The notes below the pieces were generated by a model, which had not been told where the DNA came from, ran no database searches, and saw only the letters and a list, made by a program, of their open reading frames with translations. From contig NZ_BMTF01000002.1 in assembly GCF_014649535.1 (NCBI RefSeq), positions 310,001-374,000 on the forward strand: 64,000 bases of DNA, given 5' to 3'. A program made the position numbers and the translations under genes. This document shows, piece by piece, positions 10,758 to 20,909 of the stretch. Every line of letters starts with the position of its first letter. Positions within the stretch are counted from its first letter, which is position 1. Source of the DNA: Streptomyces gelaticus (GTDB taxonomy: Bacteria; Actinomycetota; Actinomycetes; Streptomycetales; Streptomycetaceae).

Positions 10758-12334
10758 GCTCCGGGGCGGCCCTCTCCCCCTCCCCGGACACCGGGGGCGA
10801 CCGGCGTCCGGACCGTGGTCCCGGCCCGGCCACCACCGCCGACTGGCGGCGGCTGGACCGGCGCACGGTCCTTCTCAGCGCACTTGTCACGGCCTCGGTG
10901 GTGGCCGGCGCGGCCGTGCCGACCACGCTCGGACTGTCCGGGCGGCTCGGCTTCGGCCCCGCGATCGCCTGGGTCGTCGCCGGCTCGGTCCTGCTGATCG
11001 GCTGCGCGGCGGCCGGTGACCAGGTGCGGTGGCGCCGCACCCGCTACCGGGTCGGCGCCGACCGGGTCGAGCTCCACACCGGGCTGTTCCTGGTCAAGAA
11101 GCGCTCACTGGCCCGCGAACGCATCCGCAGCGTCGACGTCACCGCCCATCCTCTGCAACGGATACTCGGCCTGGTCACCGTCCGCATCGGCACCGGCGAG
11201 CACTCCGGCAACGACTCCACCCTGGAACTCGACCCGGTCACCCGGCCCGAGAGCGAACGGCTCCGCCGCGAACTGCTGGAACGCGCGGCCGGTGGCACCC
11301 CGGGCACCCATCGGGAGGGCGAGCTCGCCGCCCTCGACCCGCGCTGGATCCGCTACGCACCGGTCTCCTTCGTCGCCCCGGCGCTCGGCGGTGCGGCGGC
11401 CGGCGCGGTGATGCAGGTCAGCGACTGGTTCGGGGCGCAGGGGCAGGTGATCGAATGGGTCGGCGACCGGTTCCGGGACACCTCGCTGCCCACCATGATC
11501 GTGATCCTCGCCCTAGCCGCGGTGCTCGCCGGTGTCGTCGGCGCGCTCGGCCTGTGGGTCGAGATGTGGTGGAACTACCGGCTGGAGCGCGAGCCCGGCG
11601 GCACCCTGCGCATCCGGCGCGGACTGCTGACCTCCCGGTCCGTCTCCATCGAGGAACGCCGGCTGCGCGGGGTCGACCTCGTCGAACCCCTCGGCATCCG
11701 GACCTTCGGCGCGGCCCGGGTCGACGCGATCACCACCGGGCTCGCCAAGGACGACGAGGAGCGGCACGGCGATCACAACACCCTGCTGCCCGCCGCGCCC
11801 AGGCCGGTCGCCGACGCGGTGGCCGCCGAAGTCCTGCGCGAGCCCACGTCCCCGACCGGCGCCTCGCTGACCGGGCATCCCCTCGCGGCCCGCGGTCGCA
11901 GGCTGCGCCGGGCGCTCTGGGCCGCCGGGGTCCCGGTGCTGGTGCTGGCTCTCCTGGGCGTGCTGCTGACACCCGTACTGCTCTGGACCGCGCTCGCCTG
12001 CGCCGTCGTGGGACCGGCGGCCGGGGTGTTCCTGGCCCGGGACGCGTACCGCGGGCTGGGGCACGCCATCAGCGGCGACTACCTGGTGGTGAGGTCCGGC
12101 AGCATCCGGCGTTCGACCGCAGCGCTGGAGCGGGCCGGAGTCATCGGCTGGACGGTCCGGCAGACGTACTTCCAGCGGCGGGCCGGGGTGCTGAGCGTCA
12201 CCGCGACAACGGCCGCCGGAGCAGGCGCGTACACGGCGTACGACACGGATGCGAGCGAGGGCCTCGACTTCGCCTCCGAGGCCGTGCCCGGCCTGCTGGA
12301 GCCCTTCCTGGAGCGCGTCCCACCCACCGGCTGA
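10754..12334 (+). CDS. Multi-PH-domain membrane protein (YdbT-like)
   Basis: 526 aa. ATG 10754 overlaps the preceding stop; an upstream open frame to 10322 is only a shadow of the previous gene. Three bPH_2 repeats can be made out, each led by a transmembrane pair: YRVGADRVELHTGLFLVKKRSLARERIRSVDVTAHPLQ (first; written here as its span, residues about 97-135), LRIRRGLLTSRSVSIEERRLRG (second) and LVVRSGSIRRSTAALERAGVIGW (third). Likely acts with its upstream partner in the membrane. A shared terminator separates it from the convergent pgl. Confidence 0.85.
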   Translation: MSSGAALSPSPDTGGDRRPDRGPGPATTADWRRLDRRTVLLSALVTASVVAGAAVPTTLGLSGRLGFGPAIAWVVAGSVLLIGCAAAGDQVRWRRTRYRVGADRVELHTGLFLVKKRSLARERIRSVDVTAHPLQRILGLVTVRIGTGEHSGNDSTLELDPVTRPESERLRRELLERAAGGTPGTHREGELAALDPRWIRYAPVSFVAPALGGAAAGAVMQVSDWFGAQGQVIEWVGDRFRDTSLPTMIVILALAAVLAGVVGALGLWVEMWWNYRLEREPGGTLRIRRGLLTSRSVSIEERRLRGVDLVEPLGIRTFGAARVDAITTGLAKDDEERHGDHNTLLPAAPRPVADAVAAEVLREPTSPTGASLTGHPLAARGRRLRRALWAAGVPVLVLALLGVLLTPVLLWTALACAVVGPAAGVFLARDAYRGLGHAISGDYLVVRSGSIRRSTAALERAGVIGWTVRQTYFQRRAGVLSVTATTAAGAGAYTAYDTDASEGLDFASEAVPGLLEPFLERVPPTG

Positions 12335-12383
12335 CCCCGGTTGCGGTCCGCACCACGGGCCGAGTCCCGCACACTCCCACGCA

Positions 12384-12420
12384 ACGGGCCCGGCCGCTCC
12401 GAGGAGCGAACCGGGCCCGT
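12384..12420. terminator. Bidirectional terminator between the YdbT-like gene and pgl
   Basis: ACGGGCCCGG (12384-12393) and CCGGGCCCGT (12411-12420) form a perfect 10-bp stem, and the loop contains a nested CGCTCC/GGAGCG helix. It lies between convergent genes. Confidence 0.85.
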
Positions 12421-12442
12421 GGGCAACCTTACTGACGAACCG

Positions 12443-13225
12443 TCAGGGAGAGGCCGGTGGATACAGCGCGCGCGGCAGCCGGGAGGCCGCCGCCGCGTCC
12501 ATCAGCCACAGGGTGCGGCTGCGTCCGTACGCACCGGCCGCCGGGGCCTGGATCTCCCCGGCGCCCGAGAGCGCGATCTCCGCGGCCTCCGCCTTGTCCT
12601 CGCCCGCGGCGAGCAGCCACACCTCGCGCGCCGCCCGGATCGCGGGCAGCGTGAGCGAGACACGGGTGGGCGGCGGCTTGGGGGCGCCGTGCACACCGAC
12701 AACGGTGCGCTCGGTCTCCCGCACCGCGGGCAGCTCCGGGAAGAGCGACGCGACATGGGTGTCCGGGCCGACGCCCAGCATCAGCACGTCGAACGTCGGC
12801 ACCGGGCCGTGGTCCTCGGGACCGGCCGCGGCGGCCAGCTGCTCGGCGTACCAGGCCGCCGCCGCGTCGGCGTCGTTGCCGAACGGGCCGTCCGAGGCGG
12901 GCATCGCGTGCACCCGGGACGGGTCCAGCGCCACCGAGTCCAGCAGCGCCTCGCGGGCCTGCGTGACATTGCGCTCCGGGTCGCCCTCCGGCAGGAACCG
13001 CTCGTCGCCCCACCACAGATCGAGCCGCGACCAGTCGATCGCGTCCCTGGCGGGCGCACCGGCGAGCGCGGCCAGCAGGCCGTTGCCGTTGCGCCCGCCG
13101 GTGAGCACCACCGAGGCGTAGCCGCGTGCGGCCTGGGCGTCCACGATCCTCGTGATCAGCCGGGCCGCGGCGGCCTGCGCCATCAGCTCCTTGTCGTGGT
13201 GCACGACGAGTTGAGGGGCACTCAC
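12443..13225 (-). CDS. pgl: 6-phosphogluconolactonase
   Basis: 260 aa, hydrolyses 6-phosphogluconolactone in the oxidative pentose phosphate pathway. Family motifs visible are VLTGGRNGNGLLAAL near the N-terminus, LDLWWGDERFLPEGDPERN and MLGVGPDTHVASLFPE (usually GPDGHTASLFP). GTG start at 13225 overlaps the opcA stop by four bases. Last gene of the tkt-tal-zwf-opcA-pgl operon. Confidence 0.95.
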   Translation of the reverse strand: MSAPQLVVHHDKELMAQAAAARLITRIVDAQAARGYASVVLTGGRNGNGLLAALAGAPARDAIDWSRLDLWWGDERFLPEGDPERNVTQAREALLDSVALDPSRVHAMPASDGPFGNDADAAAAWYAEQLAAAAGPEDHGPVPTFDVLMLGVGPDTHVASLFPELPAVRETERTVVGVHGAPKPPPTRVSLTLPAIRAAREVWLLAAGEDKAEAAEIALSGAGEIQAPAAGAYGRSRTLWLMDAAAASRLPRALYPPASP

Positions 13226-14235
13226 TTCGACGCCGCCTTCTTGGCCGCGGTCTTCTTCGCGGCGGCCGGGGCGGTGGCCGTCGCGGGCTCGGCCGGCGTC
13301 GGCTGCGCCGGTCCGCCGAGCCGCGCCACGCCGAACTTCACCGTTGCCTCGTAGGTGTTGTCCGGGTCCAGACGGCGCATCTCCTCGGCGAGCAGCTCGG
13401 CGGTGTCCCGCCGCTTGAGCGCCACGGCGCGGTCCGGCTGGCCCTGCATCGAGAGCGTGGCCAGCGAACCGTCGGGACGGTCCAGGACGATGACGCCGTT
13501 CTTCGTCTCCATCCGCACGGCCGTCAGGCCGGGACCGGCGGAGACGGTGCGCTCCACCGGCACCTTGAGCCGGTCCGCGAGCCACATGGCGAGCAGCTCG
13601 CAGCTCGGGTTCTCCGACTCGCCCTCGACCGTCGCCGAGACGAGCTCGGCATGCTGCTGGTCGAGCGCGGCGGCCAGCATCGAGCGCCACGGCGTGATGC
13701 GGGCCCAGGCCAGATCGGTGTCGCCCGGGGTGTACGAGTCGGCGCGCGCCGCCAGCTCCGCGGCCGGGTCCTCCGCCGAGTACGCGTCCGTGATCCGGCG
13801 CTGGGCGAGCGCGCCCAGTGGGTCCTTCGCCGGGTCGGCGGGGGCGTCCTCGGGCCACCAGACCACGACCGGGGCGTCCGGCAGCAGCAGCGGCAGGACC
13901 ACCGACTGGGCGTGGTTGACCAGCTCGCCGTGGAGACGCAGCACGACCGTCTCGCCGGTGCCCGCGTCGGAACCGACCCGCACCTCGGCGTCGAGCCGGG
14001 CGTCCCGGCGGCTGCGCGGCGAGCGGCTGACCCGCTTGATCACCGCGATGATCCGCGAGGGATGCTCGCGCGAGGCGTCGCCGGCCGACTTGAGCGCGTC
14101 GTAGGCGTTCTCCTCGTCGGTGACGATGACCAGGGTGAGCACCATGCCGATGGCCGGGGTGCCGATGGCACGGCGAGCCGCGACCAGCGCCTGGTTGATC
14201 TTGCTGGAAGTGGTTTCCGTGAGATCGATCTTCAT
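13222..14235 (-). CDS. opcA: OpcA, glucose-6-phosphate dehydrogenase assembly/effector protein
   Basis: 337 aa. OpcA is required for full G6PDH activity in cyanobacteria and actinobacteria and sits next to zwf here. Conserved core includes MKIDLTETTSSKINQALV, VVVWWPEDAPADP and WRSMLAAALDQ. ATG 14235 overlaps the zwf stop (ATGA). The C-terminus ends in a low-complexity Ala/Lys/Pro tail with AAAKKTAAKKAASK, reminiscent of histone-like tails; that feature is not needed for the family and its role is unknown. Confidence 0.94.
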   Translation of the reverse strand: MKIDLTETTSSKINQALVAARRAIGTPAIGMVLTLVIVTDEENAYDALKSAGDASREHPSRIIAVIKRVSRSPRSRRDARLDAEVRVGSDAGTGETVVLRLHGELVNHAQSVVLPLLLPDAPVVVWWPEDAPADPAKDPLGALAQRRITDAYSAEDPAAELAARADSYTPGDTDLAWARITPWRSMLAAALDQQHAELVSATVEGESENPSCELLAMWLADRLKVPVERTVSAGPGLTAVRMETKNGVIVLDRPDGSLATLSMQGQPDRAVALKRRDTAELLAEEMRRLDPDNTYEATVKFGVARLGGPAQPTPAEPATATAPAAAKKTAAKKAASK

Positions 14236-15764
14236 GGCCGGCGCCAGCTCCGTCCGTCTCGTGCGAGCATCTCGTCGGCCTCGGCCGGACCCCAGGTGCC
14301 CGCCTGGTACTGGGCGGGCCTGCCGTGCTTGTCCCAGTACTCCTCGATCGGGTCGAGGATGTTCCAGGAGAGCTCGACCTCCTGGTGCCGGGGGAAGAGG
14401 TTGGCGTCGCCGAGCAGCACATCGAGGATGAGCCGCTCGTAGGCCTCCGGGCTGGACTCCGTGAAGGACTCGCCGTACGCGAAGTCCATCGTGACGTCCC
14501 GGACCTCCATCGAGGTGCCGGGCACCTTGGAGCCGAACCGCACCGTCACGCCCTCGTCCGGCTGGACCCGGATGACCAGGGCGTTGCCGCCCAGCTCCTC
14601 GGTGGCGCCGGACTCGAAGGGCAGGTACGGGGCCCGCTTGAAGACGACCGCGATCTCCGTGACCCGGCGGCCGAGCCGCTTTCCGGTACGGAGGTAGAAC
14701 GGCACGCCCGCCCAGCGGCGGTTGTTGATCGTCAGCTTGATCGCGGCGTAGGTGTCGGTCTTCGACTTGGGGTCGATGCCGTCCTCTTCGAGGTAGCCGG
14801 GGACCTCCTCGCCGCCCTGCCACGCGTGCACGTACTGGGCGCGCACCGTGTGCTTGCCCAGGTCCTCCGGCAGCTCCACCGCCGTGAGCACCTTGAGCTT
14901 CTCGGCGACCAGGGCCTTGGGGTGGAAGGAGCCGGGCTCCTCCATCGCGGTCAGCGCCAGCAGCTGGAGCAGGTGGTTCTGGATGACGTCACGGGCGGCG
15001 CCGATGCCGTCGTAGTAGCCGGCCCGGCCGCCGATGCCGATGTCCTCGGCCATCGTGATCTGGACGTGGTCGACGTACGACCTGTTCCAGATCGGCTCGA
15101 ACATCGTGTTGGCGAACCGCAGCGCCAGGATGTTCTGGACGGTCTCCTTGCCCAGGTAGTGGTCGATCCGGAAGACCTCGTTGGGCGGGAACACGTCGTG
15201 CACGATCTGGTTGAGCTCCTGAGCGCTCTTCAGGTCGTGGCCGAAGGGCTTCTCGATGACGGCACGCCGCCAGGAGCCCTCCTTCTGGTCGGCGAGTCCG
15301 TGCTTCTTGAGCTGCTGGACGACCTTGGGGAAGAACTTCGGCGGCACGGACAGGTAGAACGCGAAGTTGCCGCCCGTGCCCTGCGCCTTGTCCAGCTCCT
15401 GGATCGTGGTCTTCAGCTGCTCGAAGGCGTCGTCGTCGTCGAAGTTGCCCTGGACGAAGCGCATCCCCTGGATGAGCTGCTGCCAGACCTCTTCGCGGAA
15501 CGGCGTGCGCGCGTGCTGCTTGACGGCGTCGTGGACCTCCTGTGCGAAGTCCTCGTCCTGCCACTCACGGCGCGCGAAACCGATGAGGGAGAAGCCCGGC
15601 GGCAACAGGCCGCGATTGGCCAGGTCGTAGACGGCGGGCATCAGCTTCTTACGGGACAAATCGCCCGTGACCCCGAAGATCACCAGACCCGACGGTCCCG
15701 CGATGCGCGGGAGCCGTCGGTCCTGGGGGTCACGAAGCGGGTTGGCTCCGGGAACACCAGACAA
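14232..15764 (-). CDS. zwf: Glucose-6-phosphate 1-dehydrogenase
   Basis: 510 aa, first step of the oxidative pentose phosphate pathway, making NADPH. I place the start at TTG 15764 because GGAGG lies about 10 bases upstream and the product begins LSGVPGANPLRD before the NADP-binding IFGVTGDLSRKKL. The catalytic RIDHYLGKE motif is intact and the C-terminus is complete. Only five bases separate it from tal upstream; opcA overlaps downstream. Confidence 0.95.
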   Translation of the reverse strand: MSGVPGANPLRDPQDRRLPRIAGPSGLVIFGVTGDLSRKKLMPAVYDLANRGLLPPGFSLIGFARREWQDEDFAQEVHDAVKQHARTPFREEVWQQLIQGMRFVQGNFDDDDAFEQLKTTIQELDKAQGTGGNFAFYLSVPPKFFPKVVQQLKKHGLADQKEGSWRRAVIEKPFGHDLKSAQELNQIVHDVFPPNEVFRIDHYLGKETVQNILALRFANTMFEPIWNRSYVDHVQITMAEDIGIGGRAGYYDGIGAARDVIQNHLLQLLALTAMEEPGSFHPKALVAEKLKVLTAVELPEDLGKHTVRAQYVHAWQGGEEVPGYLEEDGIDPKSKTDTYAAIKLTINNRRWAGVPFYLRTGKRLGRRVTEIAVVFKRAPYLPFESGATEELGGNALVIRVQPDEGVTVRFGSKVPGTSMEVRDVTMDFAYGESFTESSPEAYERLILDVLLGDANLFPRHQEVELSWNILDPIEEYWDKHGRPAQYQAGTWGPAEADEMLARDGRSWRRP

Positions 15765-15769
15765 GGTGG

Positions 15770-16888
15770 TCAGCCCTCCGAAGGGGCGAGGCGCTTGAGC
15801 TCCGCCTCGGTCGAGTTGAGCAGGTCGATCCAGGCCGCCTCGAACTTCTCGACGCCCTCGTCCTCCAGGAGCTGGACGACGTCGTCGTAGGAGATCCCGA
15901 GCTTCGCCACGGCGTCGAGCTCGGCGCGGGACTGCTCGTAGGTGCCCGAGATGGTGTTGCCCGTGATCTGCCCGTGGTCGGCGGTGGCGTCCAGGGTGGC
16001 CTCGGGCATGGTGTTCACCGTGCCGGGGGCGACCAGGTCGTCCACGTACAGGGTGTCCTTGTACGCGGGGTCCTTGACGCCGGTGGAGGCCCACAGCGGA
16101 CGCTGCTTGTTGGCCTGCGCCTTGTCCAGGGCCGCCCAGCGCTCCGAGCCGAAGACCTCTTCGTACGCTTGGTAGGCGAGCCGGGCGTTGGCGAGGGCCG
16201 CCTTGCCCTTGAGGGCCTTGGCCTCGTCGGTGCCGACGGTGTCGAGGCGCTTGTCGATCTCGGTGTCCACGCGGGACACGAAGAACGAGGCCACCGAGTG
16301 GATCCTGGACAGGTCCAGGCCGGCGGCCTTCGCCTTCTCCAGGCCCGCCAGGTAGGCGTCCATGACCTCGCGGTAGCGCTCCAGCGAGAAGATCAGCGTG
16401 ACGTTGACGCTGATGCCCTTGCCGATGACCTCGGTGATCGCCGGGAGACCGGCCTTCGTCGCCGGGATCTTGATGAGCGTGTTGGGCCGGTCCACCAGCC
16501 AGGCCAGCTGCTTGGCCTCGGCGACGGTGGCATCGGTGCGGTGGGCCAGACGCGGATCGACCTCGATGGAGACCCGGCCGTCCTGGCCGCCCGTCGCGTC
16601 GAAGACCGGGCGCAGGATGTCCGCCGCGTCCCGTACGTCGGCCGTCGTGATCATCCGGATGGCCTCGTCGACGGTGACCTTGCGGGTCGCGAGGTCGGTG
16701 AGCTGCTGCTCGTAGCCGTCCCCGTGCGAGATCGCCTTCTGGAAGATCGACGGGTTGGTGGTGACGCCCACGACGTGCTGCTGGTCGATCAGCTCCGCGA
16801 GGTTGCCCGAGGTGATCCGCTTGCGCGACAGGTCATCGAGCCAGATCGCCACGCCCTCGTCGGAGAGGCGCTTGAGTGCGTCTGTCAT
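15770..16888 (-). CDS. tal: Transaldolase
   Basis: 372 aa, the long actinobacterial form. Non-oxidative pentose phosphate branch, transferring a dihydroxyacetone unit by a Schiff-base lysine in [11 protein letters not shown]. Start ATG 16888 follows AGGAGA at good distance. [15 protein letters not shown] and [14 protein letters not shown] are typical family blocks. Lies 34 bp downstream of tkt and 5 bp upstream of zwf. Confidence 0.96.
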   Translation of the reverse strand: MTDALKRLSDEGVAIWLDDLSRKRITSGNLAELIDQQHVVGVTTNPSIFQKAISHGDGYEQQLTDLATRKVTVDEAIRMITTADVRDAADILRPVFDATGGQDGRVSIEVDPRLAHRTDATVAEAKQLAWLVDRPNTLIKIPATKAGLPAITEVIGKGISVNVTLIFSLERYREVMDAYLAGLEKAKAAGLDLSRIHSVASFFVSRVDTEIDKRLDTVGTDEAKALKGKAALANARLAYQAYEEVFGSERWAALDKAQANKQRPLWASTGVKDPAYKDTLYVDDLVAPGTVNTMPEATLDATADHGQITGNTISGTYEQSRAELDAVAKLGISYDDVVQLLEDEGVEKFEAAWIDLLNSTEAELKRLAPSEG

Positions 16889-16922
16889 GAGAATTGCATC
16901 TCCTACTAGTCGTATAACGGCG

Positions 16923-19010
16923 TCAGCGCGTGGCTGCGGCGAGAGATTCCCGCGCGGCGGCGGCGACGTGCTCGCCGGTGAAGCCGAACTCGCGGAAGAG
17001 GACCTTGGCGTCGGCCGAGGCGCCGAAGTGCTCCAGCGAGACGATCCGGCCCGCGTCACCGACGTAGCGGTACCACGTCAGACCGATGCCGGCCTCCACG
17101 GCCACGCGCGCCTTCACGGACGGCGGCAGGACGCTGTCCTTGTACGCCTGGTCCTGCTCCTCGAACCACTCGACCGACGGCATCGAGACCACCCGGGTCG
17201 GGATGCCGGCCGCCTGCAGCTCCTCGCGCGCCTCGACCGCGAGGTGGACCTCGGAGCCGGTGCCGATGAGGAGGACCTGGGCCTCGCCGCCTTCGGCCTC
17301 GAAGAGCACGTAGCCGCCCTTGGCCGCGTCCTCGTTCGCCTCGTACGTCGGAACGCCCTGGCGGGTCAGCGCCAGACCGTGCGGGGCGCCCTTGCCGAAC
17401 ACCTTGGTGTAGCGGCGCAGGATCTCGCGCCAGGCGATGGAGGTCTCGTTGGCGTCGGCCGGGCGGACGATGTTCAGGCCCGGGATGGCGCGCAGTGAGG
17501 CCAGGTGCTCCACCGGCTGGTGGGTCGGACCGTCCTCGCCGAGACCGATCGAGTCGTGCGTCCACACGTACGTCACCGGCAGGTGCATCAGCGCGGACAG
17601 CCGCACGGCGTTGCGCATGTAGTCGGAGAACACCAGGAAGGTGCCGCCGTAGATACGGGTGTTGCCGTGCAGCGCGATGCCGTTCATGGCCGCGGCCATG
17701 GCGTGCTCGCGGATGCCGAAGTGGATCGTGCGGCCGTACGGGTCCGCGCCCGGCAGCGGGTTGCCCACCGGGAGGAACGACGAGGTCTTGTCGATCGTGG
17801 TGTTGTTCGAGCCCGCGAGGTCGGCGGAGCCGCCCCACAGCTCGGGGATGATCTCGCCGAGCGCCTGGAGCACCTTGCCGGAGGCGGCACGGGTGGCGAC
17901 ACCCTTGCCGGGCTCGAAGACCGGAAGCCGGTCCTCCCAGCCCGCGGGCAGCTCGCAGGCGGAGATCCGGTCGAACTCGGCGGCGCGCTCCGGGTTGGCG
18001 GTGCGCCACGCGGCGAAGGACTTCTCCCACTCGCCCCGGGCCTCGCGGCCGCGGTCCAGTGCCTCGCGGGTGTGGGCGATGACCTCGTCGGCCACCTCGA
18101 AGGTCTTCTCCGGGTCGAAGCCGAGGACCTTCTTCGTGGCGGCGACCTCTTCGGCACCGAGCGCCGAGCCGTGCGAGGCCTCGGTGTTCTGGGCGTGCGG
18201 CGCGGGCCAGGCGATGATCGAGCGGGCCGCGATGAACGAGGGGCGCCCGGTCTCGGCCTTGGCGGCCTGGAGCGCGCGGTACAGACCCGCCGGGTCCAGG
18301 TCCCCGTTGGGCAGCTGCTCGACGCGCTGGACGTGCCAGCCGTACGCCTCGTACCGCTTCAGGGTGTCCTCGGAGACCGCGGTCTCGGTGTCGCCCTCGA
18401 TGGAGATGTGGTTGTCGTCCCACAGCAGGACCAGGTTGCCGAGCTTCTGGTGGCCGGCCAGCGAGGACGCCTCCGCGGCGATGCCCTCCTGGAGGCAGCC
18501 GTCACCGGCGACGACCCAGACCATGTGGTCGAAGGGGGAGGTGCCGGGGGCGGCCTCCGGGTCGAACAGGCCGCGCTCGTAGCGGGCGGCCATCGCCATG
18601 CCCACCGCATTGGCGACACCCTGGCCCAGCGGGCCGGTGGTCGTCTCGACGCCGGTGGTGTGGCCGTACTCGGGGTGGCCGGGGGTCTTCGAACCCCAGG
18701 TGCGGAAGGCCTTGAGGTCATCGAGCTCCAGGCCGTACCCGGCCAGGTAGAGCTGGATGTAGAGGGTCAGGCTGGTGTGACCGGCCGACAGCACGAACCG
18801 GTCGCGCCCGGTCCAGTCCGCGTCGGCGGGGTCGTGGCGCATCACCTTCTGGAAGAGGGTGTATGCGGCGGGAGCCAGGCTCATGGCCGTTCCAGGGTGG
18901 CCGTTTCCGACCTTCTGTACGGCGTCCGCCGCAAGGACACGGACAGTGTCCACGGCCCGCTGGTCCAATTCGGTCCACTGGAGGTCTGTGGTGGTCGGCT
19001 TGGTGCTCAC
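16923..19010 (-). CDS. tkt: Transketolase
   Basis: 695 aa, thiamine diphosphate-dependent two-carbon transfer. The TPP/Mg signature runs from [18 protein letters not shown] to LLWDDNHIS; the substrate-binding His regions [11 protein letters not shown] and [21 protein letters not shown] are intact. GTG start at 19010. First gene of the minus-strand pentose phosphate operon; its promoter must lie in the 400-bp gap shared with divergent ctaB. Confidence 0.97.
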   Translation of the reverse strand: MSTKPTTTDLQWTELDQRAVDTVRVLAADAVQKVGNGHPGTAMSLAPAAYTLFQKVMRHDPADADWTGRDRFVLSAGHTSLTLYIQLYLAGYGLELDDLKAFRTWGSKTPGHPEYGHTTGVETTTGPLGQGVANAVGMAMAARYERGLFDPEAAPGTSPFDHMVWVVAGDGCLQEGIAAEASSLAGHQKLGNLVLLWDDNHISIEGDTETAVSEDTLKRYEAYGWHVQRVEQLPNGDLDPAGLYRALQAAKAETGRPSFIAARSIIAWPAPHAQNTEASHGSALGAEEVAATKKVLGFDPEKTFEVADEVIAHTREALDRGREARGEWEKSFAAWRTANPERAAEFDRISACELPAGWEDRLPVFEPGKGVATRAASGKVLQALGEIIPELWGGSADLAGSNNTTIDKTSSFLPVGNPLPGADPYGRTIHFGIREHAMAAAMNGIALHGNTRIYGGTFLVFSDYMRNAVRLSALMHLPVTYVWTHDSIGLGEDGPTHQPVEHLASLRAIPGLNIVRPADANETSIAWREILRRYTKVFGKGAPHGLALTRQGVPTYEANEDAAKGGYVLFEAEGGEAQVLLIGTGSEVHLAVEAREELQAAGIPTRVVSMPSVEWFEEQDQAYKDSVLPPSVKARVAVEAGIGLTWYRYVGDAGRIVSLEHFGASADAKVLFREFGFTGEHVAAAARESLAAATR

Positions 19011-19409
19011 CCTGAGTCAGGGCTCCTCTCCACTGTTAAACCGGTGACTGAGACCGCACCGGGCGTTGTCGAGCCTACCCCCGTCGGAACAAGCATTTTC
19101 CGCTGCTTTCCAGGGTGCAGGCGGCCTGCGGAGTTCGCCTCCCGTATGAGCGCGACGGCTCACTTGTGCGCCACTCGGATGAGCGCTTCTCCTTGCACAT
19201 GGGCCCCCCGGTGCGCGTGTCCCCGGCACTTCCGTCCCGCTCCGCCGGGCGGCACCCCTGCTCATGTGCCCTGCTTCCGTGCCTCTCCAACACGACCCAC
19301 CCCCGCGGAGATGGGCCTGTCCCCAACGTCTACAGTGGTCTGGTTCGCGCAAGTCTTTACCGGGCCTTCACGCCCGGAGCTTGCTGGGATTTCTCTGTCA
19401 GGGGTGTGC
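19011..19409. other. Divergent intergenic region tkt/ctaB, no gene seen
   Basis: About 400 bp upstream of both tkt (-) and ctaB (+). It must hold both promoters. I see TACAGT at 19331-19336 as one possible -10 element for ctaB but no matching -35. No convincing ORF or RNA structure found. Confidence 0.5.
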
Positions 19410-20357
19410 GTGACGGCCGTCGAGTCCCGACCCGCAGGGGTCGCCTTGACTCCCAGCCCAGGGGGCCATCGCCCGTTCGGGGCCCGTGTCAAGGCTTTCG
19501 TGGCGCTGACCAAGCCGCGGATCATCGAGCTGTTGCTGATCACCACTGTTCCGGTGATGTTCCTCGCCGCGCGGGGTGTGCCCGACCTGTGGCTCGTGGT
19601 CACCACCACCATCGGCGGATATCTCTCCGCCGGCGGCGCCAACGCGCTGAACATGTACATCGACCGCGACATCGACGCCCTGATGGACCGTACGTCGCAG
19701 CGTCCGCTGGTCACCGGGATGGTGAGCCCGCGCGAGTGCCTGGCCTTCGGTATCGCCCTCGCGGTGATCTCGACGGTCTGGTTCGGCCTGCTGGTGAACT
19801 GGCTCTCGGCGGCGCTGTCGCTCGGCGCGCTGCTGTTCTACGTCGTCGTCTACACGATGCTGCTCAAGCGCCGTACCGCGCAGAACATCGTCTGGGGCGG
19901 CATCGCGGGCTGCATGCCGGTCCTCATCGGCTGGTCGGCCGTGACGAACTCGATGTCCTGGGCCGCGGTGATCCTCTTCGCCGTCATCTTCTTCTGGACG
20001 CCGCCGCACTACTGGCCGCTCTCCATGAAGGTGAAGGAGGACTACGCCAGGGTCGGCGTCCCGATGCTTCCGGTCATCGCGTCCAACCGGGTGGTGGCCC
20101 GCCAGATCGTCGTCTACAGCTGGGTGATGGTGGCCGTGTCGCTGCTGCTGACCCCGCTGGGCTACACCGGCTGGTTCTACACGGCGGTGGCGCTGGCGAC
20201 CGGCGGGTTCTGGCTCTGGGAGGCGCACGGGCTGCAGAACCGGGCCAAGGCGGGTGTGACCGGTGCGAAGCTCAAGGAGATGCGGCTGTTCCACTGGTCC
20301 ATCACCTACGTCTCGCTGCTCTTCGTCGCTGTGGCGGTCGACCCCTTCCTGAGGTAG
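19410..20357 (+). CDS. ctaB: Protohaem IX farnesyltransferase (haem O synthase)
   Basis: 315 aa polytopic membrane prenyltransferase that adds a farnesyl group to haem B for cytochrome oxidase. The Asp-rich motif [19 protein letters not shown] and the second motif [12 protein letters not shown] are intact, with about eight to nine hydrophobic helices. GTG 19410 has AGGGG five bases upstream; GTG 19404 is an alternative. The haem A synthase ctaA lies about 550 bp downstream in the opposite direction. Confidence 0.95.
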   Translation: MTAVESRPAGVALTPSPGGHRPFGARVKAFVALTKPRIIELLLITTVPVMFLAARGVPDLWLVVTTTIGGYLSAGGANALNMYIDRDIDALMDRTSQRPLVTGMVSPRECLAFGIALAVISTVWFGLLVNWLSAALSLGALLFYVVVYTMLLKRRTAQNIVWGGIAGCMPVLIGWSAVTNSMSWAAVILFAVIFFWTPPHYWPLSMKVKEDYARVGVPMLPVIASNRVVARQIVVYSWVMVAVSLLLTPLGYTGWFYTAVALATGGFWLWEAHGLQNRAKAGVTGAKLKEMRLFHWSITYVSLLFVAVAVDPFLR

Positions 20358-20390
20358 TCCGCCTCTCTGCCCCAGCCGGGGATACCTGCC

Positions 20391-20432
20391 GACGGGCGGG
20401 GCACGTGGCCCAGACCACGTGCCCCGCCCGTC
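20391..20432 (+). terminator. Strong terminator after ctaB
   Basis: Perfect 18-bp inverted repeat: 20391-20408 (GACGGGCGGGGCACGTGG) pairs with 20415-20432, loop CCCAGA. Confidence 0.9.
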
Positions 20433-20453
20433 GCACGTCGGGCTACCCGTCGG

Positions 20454-20469
20454 TAGCATCCTGAGTATG
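20454..20469 (+). promoter_or_regulatory. -10 element placing a leaderless start at ATG 20467
   Basis: TAGCAT (20454-20459) lies seven bases before ATG 20467, where transcription would be expected to begin. No Shine-Dalgarno sequence fits the gap, and the upstream terminator rules out read-through as the main source. Confidence 0.5.
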
Positions 20470-20823
20470 GCTGAGACGGCAGAGACCCAGGTGGAGAGCG
20501 GCAAGCAGGCGGCCCGCGCGGAGCGCAGGGCGGCGAGGCTCGCCAAGGAGATCGGCGCCTTCTCCAAGGCGCACGGCGGCGCGGAGGGACAGCTCGCCTA
20601 CATCGGGCAGCGGGGCGCCCGCATCGTGCTCGTGGGCGAGGACGGCGGCTGGGGCGATCTGGTCGCCCCCTCGTACGAGATCGCCGAGAGCGCCACCCGC
20701 AAGGCCGGCATCACCATGCACGAGTCCTTCGACGGGGAGTTCGCCGCGAAGGTCCGCACCGGCCCGTACGAGTGGTCGCGGATGGCCGGCATCCAGATCG
20801 GCGGCCCCTCCGACCGGGCCTGA
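20467..20823 (+). CDS. Conserved small protein of unknown function
   Basis: 118 aa. I do not recognise a named family. The N-terminal third is charged and probably helical (KQAARAERRAARLAKEIGAF); the rest looks like a small alpha/beta fold with GARIVLVGEDGGWGDLVAPSYEIAE and YEWSRMAGIQIGGP. No signal peptide or membrane segment. It is isolated by hairpins on both sides, between ctaB and ctaA, and appears to be made from a leaderless message. Confidence 0.75.
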   Translation: MAETAETQVESGKQAARAERRAARLAKEIGAFSKAHGGAEGQLAYIGQRGARIVLVGEDGGWGDLVAPSYEIAESATRKAGITMHESFDGEFAAKVRTGPYEWSRMAGIQIGGPSDRA

Positions 20824-20843
20824 CCGCGCCTTTCCCCGTATGT

Positions 20844-20888
20844 GCCGATCGCCGGACGCTTCCGAGAAGGAACCGTCCGGCGATCGGC
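20844..20888. terminator. Bidirectional terminator between the 118-aa gene and ctaA
   Basis: GCCGATCGCCGGACG (20844-20858) and CGTCCGGCGATCGGC (20874-20888) form a perfect 15-bp stem, with TTCC/GGAA pairing inside the loop. It lies between convergent genes. Confidence 0.88.
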
Positions 20889-20909
20889 TTGCGGAGGGGG
20901 GAGGCGCGG

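Noticed and set aside
13651..14442. Plus-strand open frames opposite opcA and zwf
   Set aside because: Products are low-complexity Arg/Ala/Gly-rich and show no family pattern; the minus-strand genes are well supported.
17505..19409. Long + strand frame continuous with ctaB
   Set aside because: It runs antisense to tkt and through the intergenic region; homology to haem O synthase begins only at 19410.
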